DNA of 63,717 nucleotides. It comes from Shewanella oncorhynchi. GTDB taxonomy: Bacteria > Pseudomonadota > Gammaproteobacteria > Enterobacterales > Shewanellaceae. Where the stretch lies: NCBI RefSeq assembly GCF_012584455.1, contig NZ_JABAEB010000019.1:1-63717 (forward strand), in the 5' to 3' direction. The notes beneath the pieces were generated by a model. It ran no database searches and had not been told where the DNA came from. It saw only the letters and a list, made by a program, of their open reading frames with translations. Positions 17,311 to 26,948 of this stretch are shown one piece after another. Numbering within the stretch: the stretch's first letter is position 1; each line of letters begins with the position of its first letter. The position numbers and the translations under genes are program-made.

Positions 17311-20300
17311 ATGGATAAGAGTAAACGTCGTTTTATCAAAGGGGCCGCTGTAACGGGTGGTGTGGGATTATTTGCCGCGGGTTATAGCCATACATTAGCG
17401 CAAATAGGTAAAGGTGTCGTCAATGGTACCTCAGGAAAACCAACCCAAGATCCGCTGCACGGCAATTCCTTAGCACCTGAATACAAAGTCGATTTACAGT
17501 CAGGCCAGTTAATCAGCAATGACGATCAACGCATCGCCAATACTATGTGCTTAGGTTGCTGGACCAAATGCGGCGTGCGCGCTCGTATCGATCAAAAAAC
17601 CGATAAAATCATCCGTATCAGCGGTAATCCTTATCATCCGTTGTCATCGCGGGAACATATCGATTTCGATACACCGATCAAAACCGCCTTTGTTGGGCTT
17701 AGCGCCTTTCAAGAACAAGGGCTGCAAGGACGTTCCACCGCCTGCGCCCGCGGTAATGCCATGCTAGAACAATTAGATAGCCCACACCGCGTTACCCAAT
17801 GCCTTAAACGCGTGGGTAAGCGCGGCAGTGGCCAATGGCAGAGCATTAGCTTTGAGCAATTGCTGAATGAAGTCGTCGAAGGTGGTGATTTATTTGGTGA
17901 GGGCCAAGTCGAAGGCTTAAGAGCGATTCGTGATATCGCCACGCCGCTCGATACCAATAATCCAGAATACGGCCCTAAGGCCAACCAGTTACTGGTCTCA
18001 AACGCATCAGATGAAGGCCGCGATGCCATTATCAAACGCTTCACCTTCAACAGCTTTGGCACGCGCAACTTTGCCAACCACGGCGCTTACTGTGGATTTA
18101 CCTACCGTGCTGGAGCGGGCGCTTTATTGGATGATTTGAAAAAATACGCCCACTTAAAACCCGATTGGGACCATAGTGAATTTTTACTATTTATCGGCAC
18201 TTCACCGCAGCAATCGGGCAATCCCTTTAAACGCCAAGCAAGACAATTGGCTAACGCGCGGGTGAATAACACCAATTTCAGTTATGTGGTGGTGTCGCCC
18301 ATGCTACCCAATACCTCGAATCAACCTTGCGCGGGTAACAATACTTGGCTGCCGATCCGCCCCGCCACCGACTCGGCACTCGCCATGGGCATGTTGCGCT
18401 GGATTATTGATAATCAGCGCTACGCCGCCGATTTTTTGAGTGCGCCCAATGTCGATGCAGCAAAAGCATCAGGTTACCGTGGTTTTAGTAACGCAGGCTT
18501 CTTGATCGTCAGCGAACCTACCCATCCAAGATATGGCCAATATCTCTTTGCCAGCGATCTTAGCTTACCTTTCGAGGGCAAAGCCTACGGCGAGCAAGAC
18601 TCGCAGTTGGTTGTCGATGCCGCGAGTGGCAAGATAGTTTTGGCGAGCCAAAGCCTGAAAGCCAAGCTCGACGTTGACCAAAACGTCGACACACCTAAGG
18701 GGATGATTGCGGTTAAATCTAGCTTCCAACTGTTAAGTGAAGCGGCGCAGAGCTTCGAGATGGCACACTATGCCAAGGAGTGCGATATCAGCGAGGCGCA
18801 AATTATCGCCCTCGCGGATAAATTTACCAGCCATGGCACTAAGGCTGCGGTGATCTCCCACGGCGGCACAATGAGCGCCAATGGTTTTTATAGCGCGTGG
18901 GCAATCATGATGCTCAACGCCATGATAGGTAATATCAATTTAAAAGGTGGCGCATTAGCTTCCGGCGGTTCCTTTCCCGCCTTTGGTAAAGGCCCAAGGT
19001 ATAATCTGCTGGAGTTTGACGGCATGGTCGAGCCTAAGGGCGTATTCCTATCGCGATCTAAATTCCCCTACGAGAAAACCTCAGAGTATCGCCGTAAAGT
19101 CGAAGCGGGCGAATCGCCTTATCCTGCAAAGGAGCCTTGGTTTCCGATTTCATCGCCCTTGCTTGGCGAACATTTAACGGCGGCGGTGCACGGTTATCCC
19201 TATCGACTCAAAGCATGGATTAACCACATGGGCAATCCGATTTATGGTCAAGCGGGCCTAGGTGAAGCCATTGGTGAACAACTGAAAGATCCCAAAGTGC
19301 TGCCACTGTTTATCAGTATCGACAGCTTTATTAACGAAACATCGGCGCTATCGGATTATATCGTGCCCGACACATTAACTTACGAGTCATGGGGTTGGAG
19401 CCCTTCTTGGCATGGGACTCTGACGAAAGAAACGACAGGTCGCTGGCCGATTGTCGAACCAAGGGTCACAAAGATGGCCAGTGGTGATGTGGTGTGCATG
19501 GAGTCTTTCTTAAGCCAAGTGGCCATAAAACTCGCACTACCCGGCTTTGGCGAAAATGCCGTTAAGGCCGCCGATGGCAGCTTACATCCGTTAACGCGCG
19601 CAGCGGATTACTCACTTTACGGCGCCGCTAACGTGGCCTATTTGGGTAAAGCCGTCGCCGATATCAACGCTGAGGACATGTATCTTAGCGGTGTGAGTCG
19701 TATCCAAAGTGAGCTTAACGCCAGACTCAAGCCAGATGAAGTCAAAAAAGTTAGCTACTTATTTGCCCGCGGCGGCCGCTTTGAAAATATGAGCGGCGCA
19801 CGGGATGAAGTGGGGAATCCAACCAAGGTTTGGCCAAAACCTATGATGCTGTGGAATCCCGAAGTGGGCAGTCGCCGTAACAGTCTCACAGGGGAATTTA
19901 TGAGTGGCTGCCCACGCTTATATCAACCCGCCTTAGCCAATGGCACACCGCTCGATAAGGCATTTAATAAATCACAATGGCCTTTGCTGATCAGTAGTTA
20001 CAAATCCCACACCATGAGCTCTATGAGTATTGGCTCGGATCGTTTGCGCCAAGTGCACCCTAATAATCCGGTGCGGCTGAACGAGAAGACCGCCAGTCGC
20101 CTTGGGATCAGCACAGGTGACACGGTCAAGATCAGCACGCCCAACGGCAGCGTGATAGCCTTAGTGGAATGTGTTGCCGGAGTGCACCCTGACTGCATCG
20201 CTATCGAACACGGTTATGGCCATAAGGAACTCGGCGCGCGGGACGTAGTGATCGACAATCTTAAAATCGCCGCCAATCCGCTGATCCGAGTCGGCATCAA

Positions 20301-20418
20301 TATGAACGACTTGAATCTGTTTGATCCGAGTCGCCACGGCCGCTACCCGCTGGTGGATTGGGCAAGTGGCGCTTCGGCCAGACAAGGGCTACCAGCTAAG
20401 ATTGAAAAACTAAGCTAA
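17311..20418 (+). CDS. ttrA: tetrathionate reductase catalytic subunit TtrA
   Basis: The molybdopterin-guanine-dinucleotide enzyme that reduces tetrathionate to thiosulfate in the periplasm, 1035 residues, the usual size. A Tat signal (KRRFIKGAAVTGG, twin Arg at 6-7) opens the protein. A [4Fe-4S] site follows in CLGCWTKCGVRARID with a later Cys in STACARGNAM. Molybdopterin-oxidoreductase and dinucleotide-binding domains fill the rest (INETSALSDYIVPDTLTYE in the third quarter, C-terminal RLGISTGDTVKISTPNG). Its first residues MDKSKR are the same as those of TtrB. It is last in ttrBCA, with a terminator 25 bases later. Confidence 0.93.
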   Translation: MDKSKRRFIKGAAVTGGVGLFAAGYSHTLAQIGKGVVNGTSGKPTQDPLHGNSLAPEYKVDLQSGQLISNDDQRIANTMCLGCWTKCGVRARIDQKTDKIIRISGNPYHPLSSREHIDFDTPIKTAFVGLSAFQEQGLQGRSTACARGNAMLEQLDSPHRVTQCLKRVGKRGSGQWQSISFEQLLNEVVEGGDLFGEGQVEGLRAIRDIATPLDTNNPEYGPKANQLLVSNASDEGRDAIIKRFTFNSFGTRNFANHGAYCGFTYRAGAGALLDDLKKYAHLKPDWDHSEFLLFIGTSPQQSGNPFKRQARQLANARVNNTNFSYVVVSPMLPNTSNQPCAGNNTWLPIRPATDSALAMGMLRWIIDNQRYAADFLSAPNVDAAKASGYRGFSNAGFLIVSEPTHPRYGQYLFASDLSLPFEGKAYGEQDSQLVVDAASGKIVLASQSLKAKLDVDQNVDTPKGMIAVKSSFQLLSEAAQSFEMAHYAKECDISEAQIIALADKFTSHGTKAAVISHGGTMSANGFYSAWAIMMLNAMIGNINLKGGALASGGSFPAFGKGPRYNLLEFDGMVEPKGVFLSRSKFPYEKTSEYRRKVEAGESPYPAKEPWFPISSPLLGEHLTAAVHGYPYRLKAWINHMGNPIYGQAGLGEAIGEQLKDPKVLPLFISIDSFINETSALSDYIVPDTLTYESWGWSPSWHGTLTKETTGRWPIVEPRVTKMASGDVVCMESFLSQVAIKLALPGFGENAVKAADGSLHPLTRAADYSLYGAANVAYLGKAVADINAEDMYLSGVSRIQSELNARLKPDEVKKVSYLFARGGRFENMSGARDEVGNPTKVWPKPMMLWNPEVGSRRNSLTGEFMSGCPRLYQPALANGTPLDKAFNKSQWPLLISSYKSHTMSSMSIGSDRLRQVHPNNPVRLNEKTASRLGISTGDTVKISTPNGSVIALVECVAGVHPDCIAIEHGYGHKELGARDVVIDNLKIAANPLIRVGINMNDLNLFDPSRHGRYPLVDWASGASARQGLPAKIEKLS

Positions 20419-20443
20419 CCGCAGAGCATAGATAACACTTAAG

Positions 20444-20469
20444 AAGCTGCCCTTTGGCAGCTTTTTCTT
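20444..20469 (+). terminator. terminator of ttrBCA
   Basis: AAGCTGCC (20444-20451) and GGCAGCTT (20456-20463) form a perfect 8-bp stem with loop CTTT, followed by a T-rich tail, 25 bases after the ttrA stop. Confidence 0.85.
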
Positions 20470-20721
20470 TGGCGTCAATTCAATCTGATTAAGCCTAATC
20501 GCCTCATTAATGCTTTCTAGCTATGCCTATTCGCGAATAAACCGAGGAATAGTGATCTTTTTTACTCAATTTAGGTATATAGATCCCGATCACGCGTTTC
20601 ATAGAAATAAACCACATATTAAAATCACAGCTATATTTATCAGTATATCTAGCTCGAAATATCGAGCTTTCAATAAAGAACTGCAGTTTTTGAGTCAGTT
20701 AGACTCATCAGGAGTATCTCA
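20470..20721. other. upstream region of the chemoreceptor gene
   Basis: About 250 bases between the ttrBCA terminator and the chemoreceptor start (about 300 counting from the ttrA stop). It should contain the chemoreceptor promoter. No operator-like symmetry or RNA gene stands out, and one short open frame (20510-20758) has no coding character. Confidence 0.4.
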
Positions 20722-22026
20722 GTGTTCAACTCTTCATTACGTAAAAGCCTTGAAGTGAGCGAAAGCAAACGCCAAGAGGCAGAGTCGATCATCGACTCGA
20801 TTAAACACAGTATTGCCACAGTAGAATTTACGCCTGATGGAATAATTCTCGATGCTAATGCGTTGTTTTTAAAAACGGTAGGTTATTCACTTAATGAAGT
20901 CGTAGGCCAACATCACAAGCTGTTTTGCTCGGCGGCTTATGGTAATTCTGCTACCTACCAGCAATTTTGGAGCAGTCTAAAAGCAGGTCATCCACAGGAA
21001 GGCAATTTTGCACGAGTGAATAAAAATGGCCAAGAGATCTGGCTTAGAGCCACTTACTTCCCCATAAAACAGGCAGGTAAAGTCGTTAAAATAATGAAAA
21101 CAGCCTCTGATATCACCCAAGATAAGCACCAACTTGACGACCAAGCGGCCATTTTTAATGCCTTGAATCGCTCGCAAGCCATTATTGAATTCACTACCGA
21201 TGGCACGATTTTGAAAGCCAATACTAACTTCTTAAAGACAATGGGCTTTAGCAAAGAGCAGATTATTGGTAAACACCATCGTATTTTCTGTTTTGATGAG
21301 TTTTATCGACAAAATCCACACTTTTGGGACGATCTAAAGCAAGGTCGATATAGCAGCGGTCTCTTTGAACGTAAAAATGCTTATGGCGATTCGATTTGGT
21401 TAGAAGCGGCATACAATCCTATTATGGATGAGCAAGGTAAAGTGGTTAAAGTAATTAAATTTGCGAGCGATATCAGCAAGCGGATCGAGCAAAGCCACGC
21501 TGTACGTGAAGCCGCCAATATTGCACTGACCACGTCACAACGTACCGTCGAGCAAGCAGAACAAGGCGTACATTTACTCAATGCGACTGTAAATACCTCT
21601 AATGCTATTGCCGAGCAAACCCATAAAGCGACCTTGGCGATAACGCAACTCAATGAACAATCTCAAAGTATTCAAGCGATAGTCGCGACCATTAGCTCGA
21701 TTGCCGATCAAACTAATTTACTGGCATTAAATGCCGCAATTGAGGCCGCACGAGCAGGGGAACAAGGCCGAGGTTTTGCCGTTGTCGCCGATGAAGTAAG
21801 GCAGCTTGCTTCCAGAACCAGTAAATCAACCAGTGAGATTGCCGCCGTCGTCACTAAAAATACACAACTCACCACAAGTGCAACTAGCATGATGAACGAA
21901 GTTGAAGGTATTGCACTGGAAGGAAAACAACAGTTAGCGGAGGTAACATTGGTGATGGGAGAAATACGTAGCGGCGCGGAAAACGTCTCAGCAATCGTGT
22001 CGCAGCTATCAGTCAATAACAATTAA
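20722..22026 (+). CDS. soluble double-PAS methyl-accepting chemotaxis protein
   Basis: A 434-residue chemoreceptor without signal peptide or membrane helix, so cytoplasmic. Two similar PAS domains occupy about 25-135 and 148-260 (each with the pattern TPDG/TTDG-x-IL-x-AN and a GHHKLFC/GKHHRIFC turn). An MCP signalling hairpin follows, with the tip ALNAAIEAARAGEQGRGF around residue 340. The layout resembles Aer-like and BdlA-like receptors whose PAS domains sense redox state or oxygen. The start is GTG 20722, with AGGAG eight bases upstream. It directly follows ttrBCA, so sensing of respiratory state with tetrathionate is an attractive but unproven link. Confidence 0.88.
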   Translation: MFNSSLRKSLEVSESKRQEAESIIDSIKHSIATVEFTPDGIILDANALFLKTVGYSLNEVVGQHHKLFCSAAYGNSATYQQFWSSLKAGHPQEGNFARVNKNGQEIWLRATYFPIKQAGKVVKIMKTASDITQDKHQLDDQAAIFNALNRSQAIIEFTTDGTILKANTNFLKTMGFSKEQIIGKHHRIFCFDEFYRQNPHFWDDLKQGRYSSGLFERKNAYGDSIWLEAAYNPIMDEQGKVVKVIKFASDISKRIEQSHAVREAANIALTTSQRTVEQAEQGVHLLNATVNTSNAIAEQTHKATLAITQLNEQSQSIQAIVATISSIADQTNLLALNAAIEAARAGEQGRGFAVVADEVRQLASRTSKSTSEIAAVVTKNTQLTTSATSMMNEVEGIALEGKQQLAEVTLVMGEIRSGAENVSAIVSQLSVNNN

Positions 22027-22060
22027 TTGCTAGCATTTAATCGCGCTATCAAGGATTGCA

Positions 22061-22089
22061 TGGCGCTTTATCTAAAAGACAAAACGCCA
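22061..22089. terminator. hairpin between convergent genes
   Basis: TGGCGCTTTATCT (22061-22073) and AGACAAAACGCCA (22077-22089) pair over 13 positions on the minus-strand transcript, with two G-U wobbles and a 3-base loop. It lies between the chemoreceptor and DUF3581 gene ends. No clean T-run follows on either strand, so it may be a processed transcript end rather than a classical terminator. Confidence 0.4.
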
Positions 22090-22109
22090 ACCTATTGCTT
22101 TTACGTCAA

Positions 22110-22811
22110 TCAATAATCAGTTTTACGACCTTCATAGGTGGCGCGCATTTGCTGTACAAGAACCTCATCGTAAGCACGTAATCCACTCATCACTAAGGTT
22201 TTGATACCTGTGCCAACTAAAGTGTCGCCACTGTGTAATTCAAAGTGCAATGTCACATCGCCACGTTTACCATCGATTTTTAAATCTTGGCCAACGAGTG
22301 ATAAGGTCACTTGCACAAAATCGAGGGTGGTTAAGTCAAACGACATACTTTCGTAAATCACTAAAGGCCGTTCTGGGTTGATCATCACTTGATGTTGTTT
22401 CATCAAAGGGATCAGGATATCGATAAAATTATGCCCAGAGAAAGCAACATATTGACGAATAAAGGATTCGGTCTGCGCATCGCAGCAACTCACATCGCCA
22501 TGACGGCTGACATTAAGATAGGTTTTTTCACGACTATCGCGAATCGAAAAACTCTCGCTCACTTGTTCAGGGAATTGCAGTTCGACGCTATCCCCCACCA
22601 TACCCGCAAAGCTAAACTTCATGCTCTGGCTCAAACCATATTGAGTCAATACTAGGGCAAACAGTAAATCTCCCGGTACGCAAAAGCGTTTTGCCCCCAC
22701 ATCGTGGATAGGATTAAAGTCCTGCGCAATTTTCTTCGCGAAGTCACTGGCTTGTTGTGCTGAAACGGAAATAGCTTGATTTTGCTTAGAAAAATAAGGC
22801 GCTAGAAACAT
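22110..22811 (-). CDS. DUF3581 family protein
   Basis: A 233-residue soluble protein. Its N-terminus (FAKKIAQDFNPIHDVGAKRF, about 24-43) resembles the D-x-N-x-H active-site turn of MaoC-type hydratases with the hotdog fold, and the C-terminal half looks like a second, beta-rich hotdog-like unit. I recognise it as DUF3581, a family common in marine gamma-proteobacteria with no established reaction. A hydratase or thioesterase-like role is a guess from the fold hint. It is a single-gene unit. Confidence 0.7.
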   Translation of the reverse strand: MFLAPYFSKQNQAISVSAQQASDFAKKIAQDFNPIHDVGAKRFCVPGDLLFALVLTQYGLSQSMKFSFAGMVGDSVELQFPEQVSESFSIRDSREKTYLNVSRHGDVSCCDAQTESFIRQYVAFSGHNFIDILIPLMKQHQVMINPERPLVIYESMSFDLTTLDFVQVTLSLVGQDLKIDGKRGDVTLHFELHSGDTLVGTGIKTLVMSGLRAYDEVLVQQMRATYEGRKTDY

Positions 22812-23235
22812 ATAAACTCTATTTGTAATAACTCAATACAGGGATGGATAACAAAATTATCACGAGTCTACCTTAAATTAGGTATTTAACTCACCCGATG
22901 ACTTGACCCACGTAAGGCGTACAAAGTAACACCCTGCCCACATTTGTAAAGCCAAACAAATGACAGGGGTATCAGGATCTGTTGACGTTTCAGGTTTATT
23001 CTGCAGATATTAGGCGGAATTTTATGCAAGATAGAGCCTTTATGGCGAGATGACGCGACATATTACAGCCGATAATGCCGCAGAAATGTTAGCTAAATAA
23101 GACCGTTTTCATCACTCGTGACTCATTCAAAATAACTCAACATCATTTTTCATTTGGCGAGCAATACCTTGTCAGAACAAATAACATCTAAAACGTAAGT
23201 ATTGCCTAGCCACCGATAAGCCAAGGAATAAATCG
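22812..23235. other. intergenic region, no gene seen
   Basis: About 420 bases upstream of the DUF3581 gene and downstream of the small coiled-coil gene, both on the minus strand. Two inverted repeats were noticed, CATTTGT/ACAAATG (22941-22947 and 22956-22962) and GCAATAC/GTATTGC (23161-23167 and 23199-23205). Neither has the features of a known operator or terminator. Confidence 0.4.
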
Positions 23236-23466
23236 TTAGACCTTTTTAAATTCACGCTTTAACTGAAAACCATCGTCAGTGGCTAACTGCTCTAGCACTT
23301 CGATACGCTGACGAAGGATGGCTAACTCGGTCTGAAAAGCTTGGTTTTCTGCCACTTGCTCACGAGTCGACACACCTTGTTTGTTGCGAATTTTCATTAT
23401 AGCGACCACATATCCGCCAACAATTGCAAATATTGGGATAAGTAAAGCGAGGGCACCAGTGTTCAT
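23236..23466 (-). CDS. small membrane protein with coiled coil, PspB-like layout
   Basis: A 76-residue protein with one N-terminal transmembrane helix (ALALLIPIFAIVGGYVVAIM) and a polar helical tail with heptad pattern (FQTELAILRQRIEVLEQLA). PspB has the same layout and size, but I do not see enough identity to call it PspB, and no psp genes are adjacent. The start is placed at ATG 23466, because GGAA lies about eight bases upstream. The ATG at 23472 would be almost on top of that ribosome site. Confidence 0.55.
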   Translation of the reverse strand: MNTGALALLIPIFAIVGGYVVAIMKIRNKQGVSTREQVAENQAFQTELAILRQRIEVLEQLATDDGFQLKREFKKV

Positions 23467-23625
23467 AGTCATTTCCTTTATCTATTGGCGTTATCGTTAT
23501 CAAGCTCAAAATTTAGATCTGCTTATGACGCTTAATCAATGTCAAAGTCAGAACATGGAAATAAGTATGCGCAAGACAACCGCAATCAACCAGTGACAAA
23601 AGTCATGAGATTTAGCGAAACAGTG

Positions 23626-24021
23626 TCATTCTTTATCAAAACTATCCACAACAATAGCGCCCATAGAGGCTGGCATAGTGATCACTATGATCCGTTTTAT
23701 AGAGGTTAGTGGGTCCTCAAAAAAGGGCACTTTATCGAGGCAAAGTAGCACGAGGAAAACCACGAGGGCAGTGAGCAAATACGCCACCACGATACGAAAA
23801 ATAAACACAGGAACGCGGGAAGCAATATTCTGTTGGAACACGCTGTGATAGGTGAATACCCCAAGAAAGAGCAGCGATAAACTAAAAAGCATACCGATAT
23901 TCAATAAAGGTAAAGTCTCACCGAGATGCCACGCTTCCTCAGAAAATGCAACGGGGACCGCAAGGGCAAAAGCCCCTACGCAAACTTGACTCGCATCTTC
24001 AGTGTTAAAACTAAATTTCAT
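23626..24021 (-). CDS. DUF2391-like integral membrane protein
   Basis: A 131-residue protein with four hydrophobic segments (about 12-28, 38-58, 70-95, 108-124). The phrases VCVGAFALAVPVAFSEEAW and IIVITMPASMGAIVVDSF are characteristic of DUF2391, a family of membrane proteins of unknown role. An AGGGAG site precedes the ATG at 24021. It is a single gene between the coiled-coil membrane protein and ppiC. Confidence 0.65.
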   Translation of the reverse strand: MKFSFNTEDASQVCVGAFALAVPVAFSEEAWHLGETLPLLNIGMLFSLSLLFLGVFTYHSVFQQNIASRVPVFIFRIVVAYLLTALVVFLVLLCLDKVPFFEDPLTSIKRIIVITMPASMGAIVVDSFDKE

Positions 24022-24100
24022 GCTGATCGCTCCCTAATCTTCCAATCTATTTGATTAGTCGAAAATAACGTTCGGTGAAGATGCGCTTATTACTGGGGTA

Positions 24101-24379
24101 TTAAGTGCGATACAGCACTTTAACCACATGCCAGCCAAACTTAGTTTTCACTATATGTGGCACCAGTAATTCACCTGAAAATGCAACCTTATCGAACTGT
24201 GGCACCATTTGGCCTTTTTTGAACTCGCCTAAATCGCCGCCTTTTTTGGCCGAAGGGCAAGAGGAAAAACGCTTAGCGAGCACAGCAAAATTAGCACCAT
24301 TATTCAGCTGCTTAACAATATCCTCAGCCTGTTCTTTGTGTTTCACTAAAATATGCACGGCGGCAGCGGTTTTAAACAT
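24101..24379 (-). CDS. ppiC: parvulin-type peptidyl-prolyl isomerase PpiC
   Basis: A 92-residue single-domain parvulin, cytoplasmic, that speeds cis/trans isomerisation of proline bonds. Family hallmarks are AAAVHILVKHKEQAEDI, the central GGDLGEFKKGQMVPQFD and the terminal FGWHVVKVLYR, all very close to E. coli PpiC in spacing and length (93 residues). I start it at ATG 24379 to match that length. An in-frame GTG at 24391 would add four residues. It is a single gene. Confidence 0.9.
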   Translation of the reverse strand: MFKTAAAVHILVKHKEQAEDIVKQLNNGANFAVLAKRFSSCPSAKKGGDLGEFKKGQMVPQFDKVAFSGELLVPHIVKTKFGWHVVKVLYRT

Positions 24380-24538
24380 GTCATTTCTCACTTTGGATTA
24401 ACGTCCCGTGCAAAGGGAAGATTGGCGCCCCGAGCTTGCCCTCGATCACACCACTTCCATCGGCACAGGTTCTACTGACTAAAAGGTTTTATATCCAACG
24501 CATAAGTGCGTTATTGGCCCATTATCGACCCTATTAAC

Positions 24539-26839
24539 CTAGAAAATTTTCTGCCACCACTGCAAAGGGTCGCCGCAGTTATTCACAGGACGATAGGTCG
24601 CAGCTAATGCAGGAAGCGCATCAACATTGCTGCAAGTGGATTCCTTAGCAACACCTGTATCTCGGTCAAAAAAGCCCTTCACTACACCGTTCACTGGGAT
24701 TGAGCGCAGACTAATAGGTGGACGTTCCTTTAAGAAGGCAAGATACACGGCCATGGCGCCACTGCTACCATACAAACTGGTTTTACCGTTATCGTCACGA
24801 CCAACCCAAATGGCGGCGACGTTACGCTCATCAAAGCCCGCAAACCAAGAGTCACGGCTGTCGTTACTGGTGCCAGTCTTACCCGCAAGTCCAACGCCAG
24901 GGAAAGCATTACCTAAACGCGTCGCCGTTCCCGTATTTACCACTTGCTGCATAGCAAATTGAATTAAGAAATCTGTCTCAGGTGCTATAGCTTGCTCTTT
25001 AGGCAATCGCGTCACTGGTAATGGGTTCTTATCAGAATCTAGCACAGCGGTCACTGTGGTTAACTTACGATAAACACCGCTATCAGCTAAGGTTTGGTAC
25101 ACTTGCGCTACCATTAATGGCGAGCCATTGACGGCGCCGAGTAACATGGAGGGATACTCGTTTAACGGCTCCTGCCAACCCGATTTAGCCAATGTTGTTG
25201 CGACCGCATCCACACCCACAGCAATCCCAAGGTTTACCGTCGGTACGTTCATCGACTTTTTCAATGCCGTTAACAAAGGCACCTGACCACTGAACTTCTT
25301 ATCAAAGTTTTGTGGTGACCATGTCTTACCTTGCTCGCTTTTTAAGGTAATAGGTTGATCTTTAAGAGGTGTCGCTAAGGTAAATTGGCTATTAGGTGCC
25401 AGAGCCGTAGCATACACAAAAGGCTTAATTAACGAGCCAATAGGACGACGAATTTCAACCGCGCGGTTAAAGCCATCAAATCCTGGGGTTTTATCGCCGA
25501 CCATAGCCGCGATACCGCCCGTGTATTTGTCGGTCACGACCATACCAATCTGCAATGATTTATTGCTCTTATCTAAGCTCTTGAGGGTTTGAGTCACCGC
25601 AATTTCGGCGGCTTCTTGGGCCATAGGATCGAGCGTGGTATAGATTTTCACCCCAGATTGCTTTAATAGCGCATCGCCATAACGCTCGTTCACTTCCTGT
25701 TTTACCAGAGCGAAGAAGGACGGCAATTTCTGGTGTGCTGGTTTATTGAGATTACGGATCCCTAAGGGGGACTCTACCGCCACCTTGTACTCAGCCGTGG
25801 TTAAATCCCCCGCATCCATTAACAAGCGCAATACCAGATCACGGCGTTCTTGAATACGATCCGGATATTTCCATGGATTGTAGTAAGACGGTCCCTTAAT
25901 CGCAGCCACTAAGAATGCCTGCTGTGAGATAGTCAACTCACTGATAGGACGGCCGAAATAGAAACGTGAGGCCAACCCCATACCATGGACGGCGCGGGAT
26001 TTATCCTGCCCCATATACACTTCGTTAAGATACGCTTCAAGGATTTCGTCTTTGCTGTAACGAAAATCAATAATGACCGCCATTAAGGCTTCGCGCACCT
26101 TACGCAGCAAGGAACGCTCACTCGATAGGAAAAAGTTTTTCGCTAACTGCTGAGTTAACGTCGAGCCACCTTGCACAGTACGACCGGCACTGATGTTCAC
26201 AAAAGCCGCGCGCGCAATCGCGAAGGGATTCACACCATGGTGTTCATAAAAACTACGATCTTCCACCAGCAGTAACGCCTGCACGATTGACTTTGGCATT
26301 TCTTCGGTCGGCACAAACAGCCTATCCTCACCGTCGCCAGTAATAATGCGGTCGAGCAATACTGGCTCAAGGTGGAATACGGCGAGTTGACGCTTGTCTG
26401 AGACTCGAGTGACCGAACTGATGCCATTGCTGTCGAAACTGATCATGACTCTTTGTTCGACTTGATCGCCTTCAGGATGCAAAAACGGCCGACGCCACAA
26501 TTCAATACGAGTGCTCGATGCCGAAAACTCTCCCACTTGGCGCGGGTTAGCAACTTTGCGATAGCCGAGCAACTTAAGCTCAGCCATCATTTGCGGATGG
26601 CTGACTGCCGCACCAGGATACAGCGCCATAGAACGACTAAACACCTGCGCAGGCAAATGCCATTTTTGGCCTTCAAATTTTTGCGCAATAATTTGATCAA
26701 GATAAATACTGTAAAAAGTCACTACAGCTAATCCAGCCAAGCCTAATTTCCAACTGATAGACCAAATTCGTCGAAATAAACCGCGGCCATGATTAGCCCG
26801 ACGGGAAGCGGGTGATTTTTTTGTCGTCTTAGTTGTCAT
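24539..26839 (-). CDS. mrcB: penicillin-binding protein 1B (bifunctional peptidoglycan synthase)
   Basis: A class A PBP of about 766 residues: short basic cytoplasmic tail, one membrane anchor, a UB2H-like domain, a GT51 glycosyltransferase (EDRSFYEHHGVNPFAIARAA and STLTQQLAKNFFLS) and a transpeptidase with GSLIKPF (SxxK), SMN (SxN) and KTGTS (KTG). It polymerises and cross-links cell-wall glycan in the periplasm, normally with an outer-membrane activator LpoB. The start is uncertain. I chose ATG 26839 (MTTKTTKKSP), because the upstream ATGs (26899-26917 region, 26878) give a less typical N-terminus and have no clear ribosome site. Confidence 0.9.
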   Translation of the reverse strand: MTTKTTKKSPASRRANHGRGLFRRIWSISWKLGLAGLAVVTFYSIYLDQIIAQKFEGQKWHLPAQVFSRSMALYPGAAVSHPQMMAELKLLGYRKVANPRQVGEFSASSTRIELWRRPFLHPEGDQVEQRVMISFDSNGISSVTRVSDKRQLAVFHLEPVLLDRIITGDGEDRLFVPTEEMPKSIVQALLLVEDRSFYEHHGVNPFAIARAAFVNISAGRTVQGGSTLTQQLAKNFFLSSERSLLRKVREALMAVIIDFRYSKDEILEAYLNEVYMGQDKSRAVHGMGLASRFYFGRPISELTISQQAFLVAAIKGPSYYNPWKYPDRIQERRDLVLRLLMDAGDLTTAEYKVAVESPLGIRNLNKPAHQKLPSFFALVKQEVNERYGDALLKQSGVKIYTTLDPMAQEAAEIAVTQTLKSLDKSNKSLQIGMVVTDKYTGGIAAMVGDKTPGFDGFNRAVEIRRPIGSLIKPFVYATALAPNSQFTLATPLKDQPITLKSEQGKTWSPQNFDKKFSGQVPLLTALKKSMNVPTVNLGIAVGVDAVATTLAKSGWQEPLNEYPSMLLGAVNGSPLMVAQVYQTLADSGVYRKLTTVTAVLDSDKNPLPVTRLPKEQAIAPETDFLIQFAMQQVVNTGTATRLGNAFPGVGLAGKTGTSNDSRDSWFAGFDERNVAAIWVGRDDNGKTSLYGSSGAMAVYLAFLKERPPISLRSIPVNGVVKGFFDRDTGVAKESTCSNVDALPALAATYRPVNNCGDPLQWWQKIF

Positions 26840-26948
26840 ATCTACTTCATCATTCATGCATTTAAAGACATCAGCCATAGGCACAAAGCTAACGTGGTGC
26901 AAATCAAAGTGTTTCATAACAAAATGTTATAAAACCAGCGGCGTGGTG

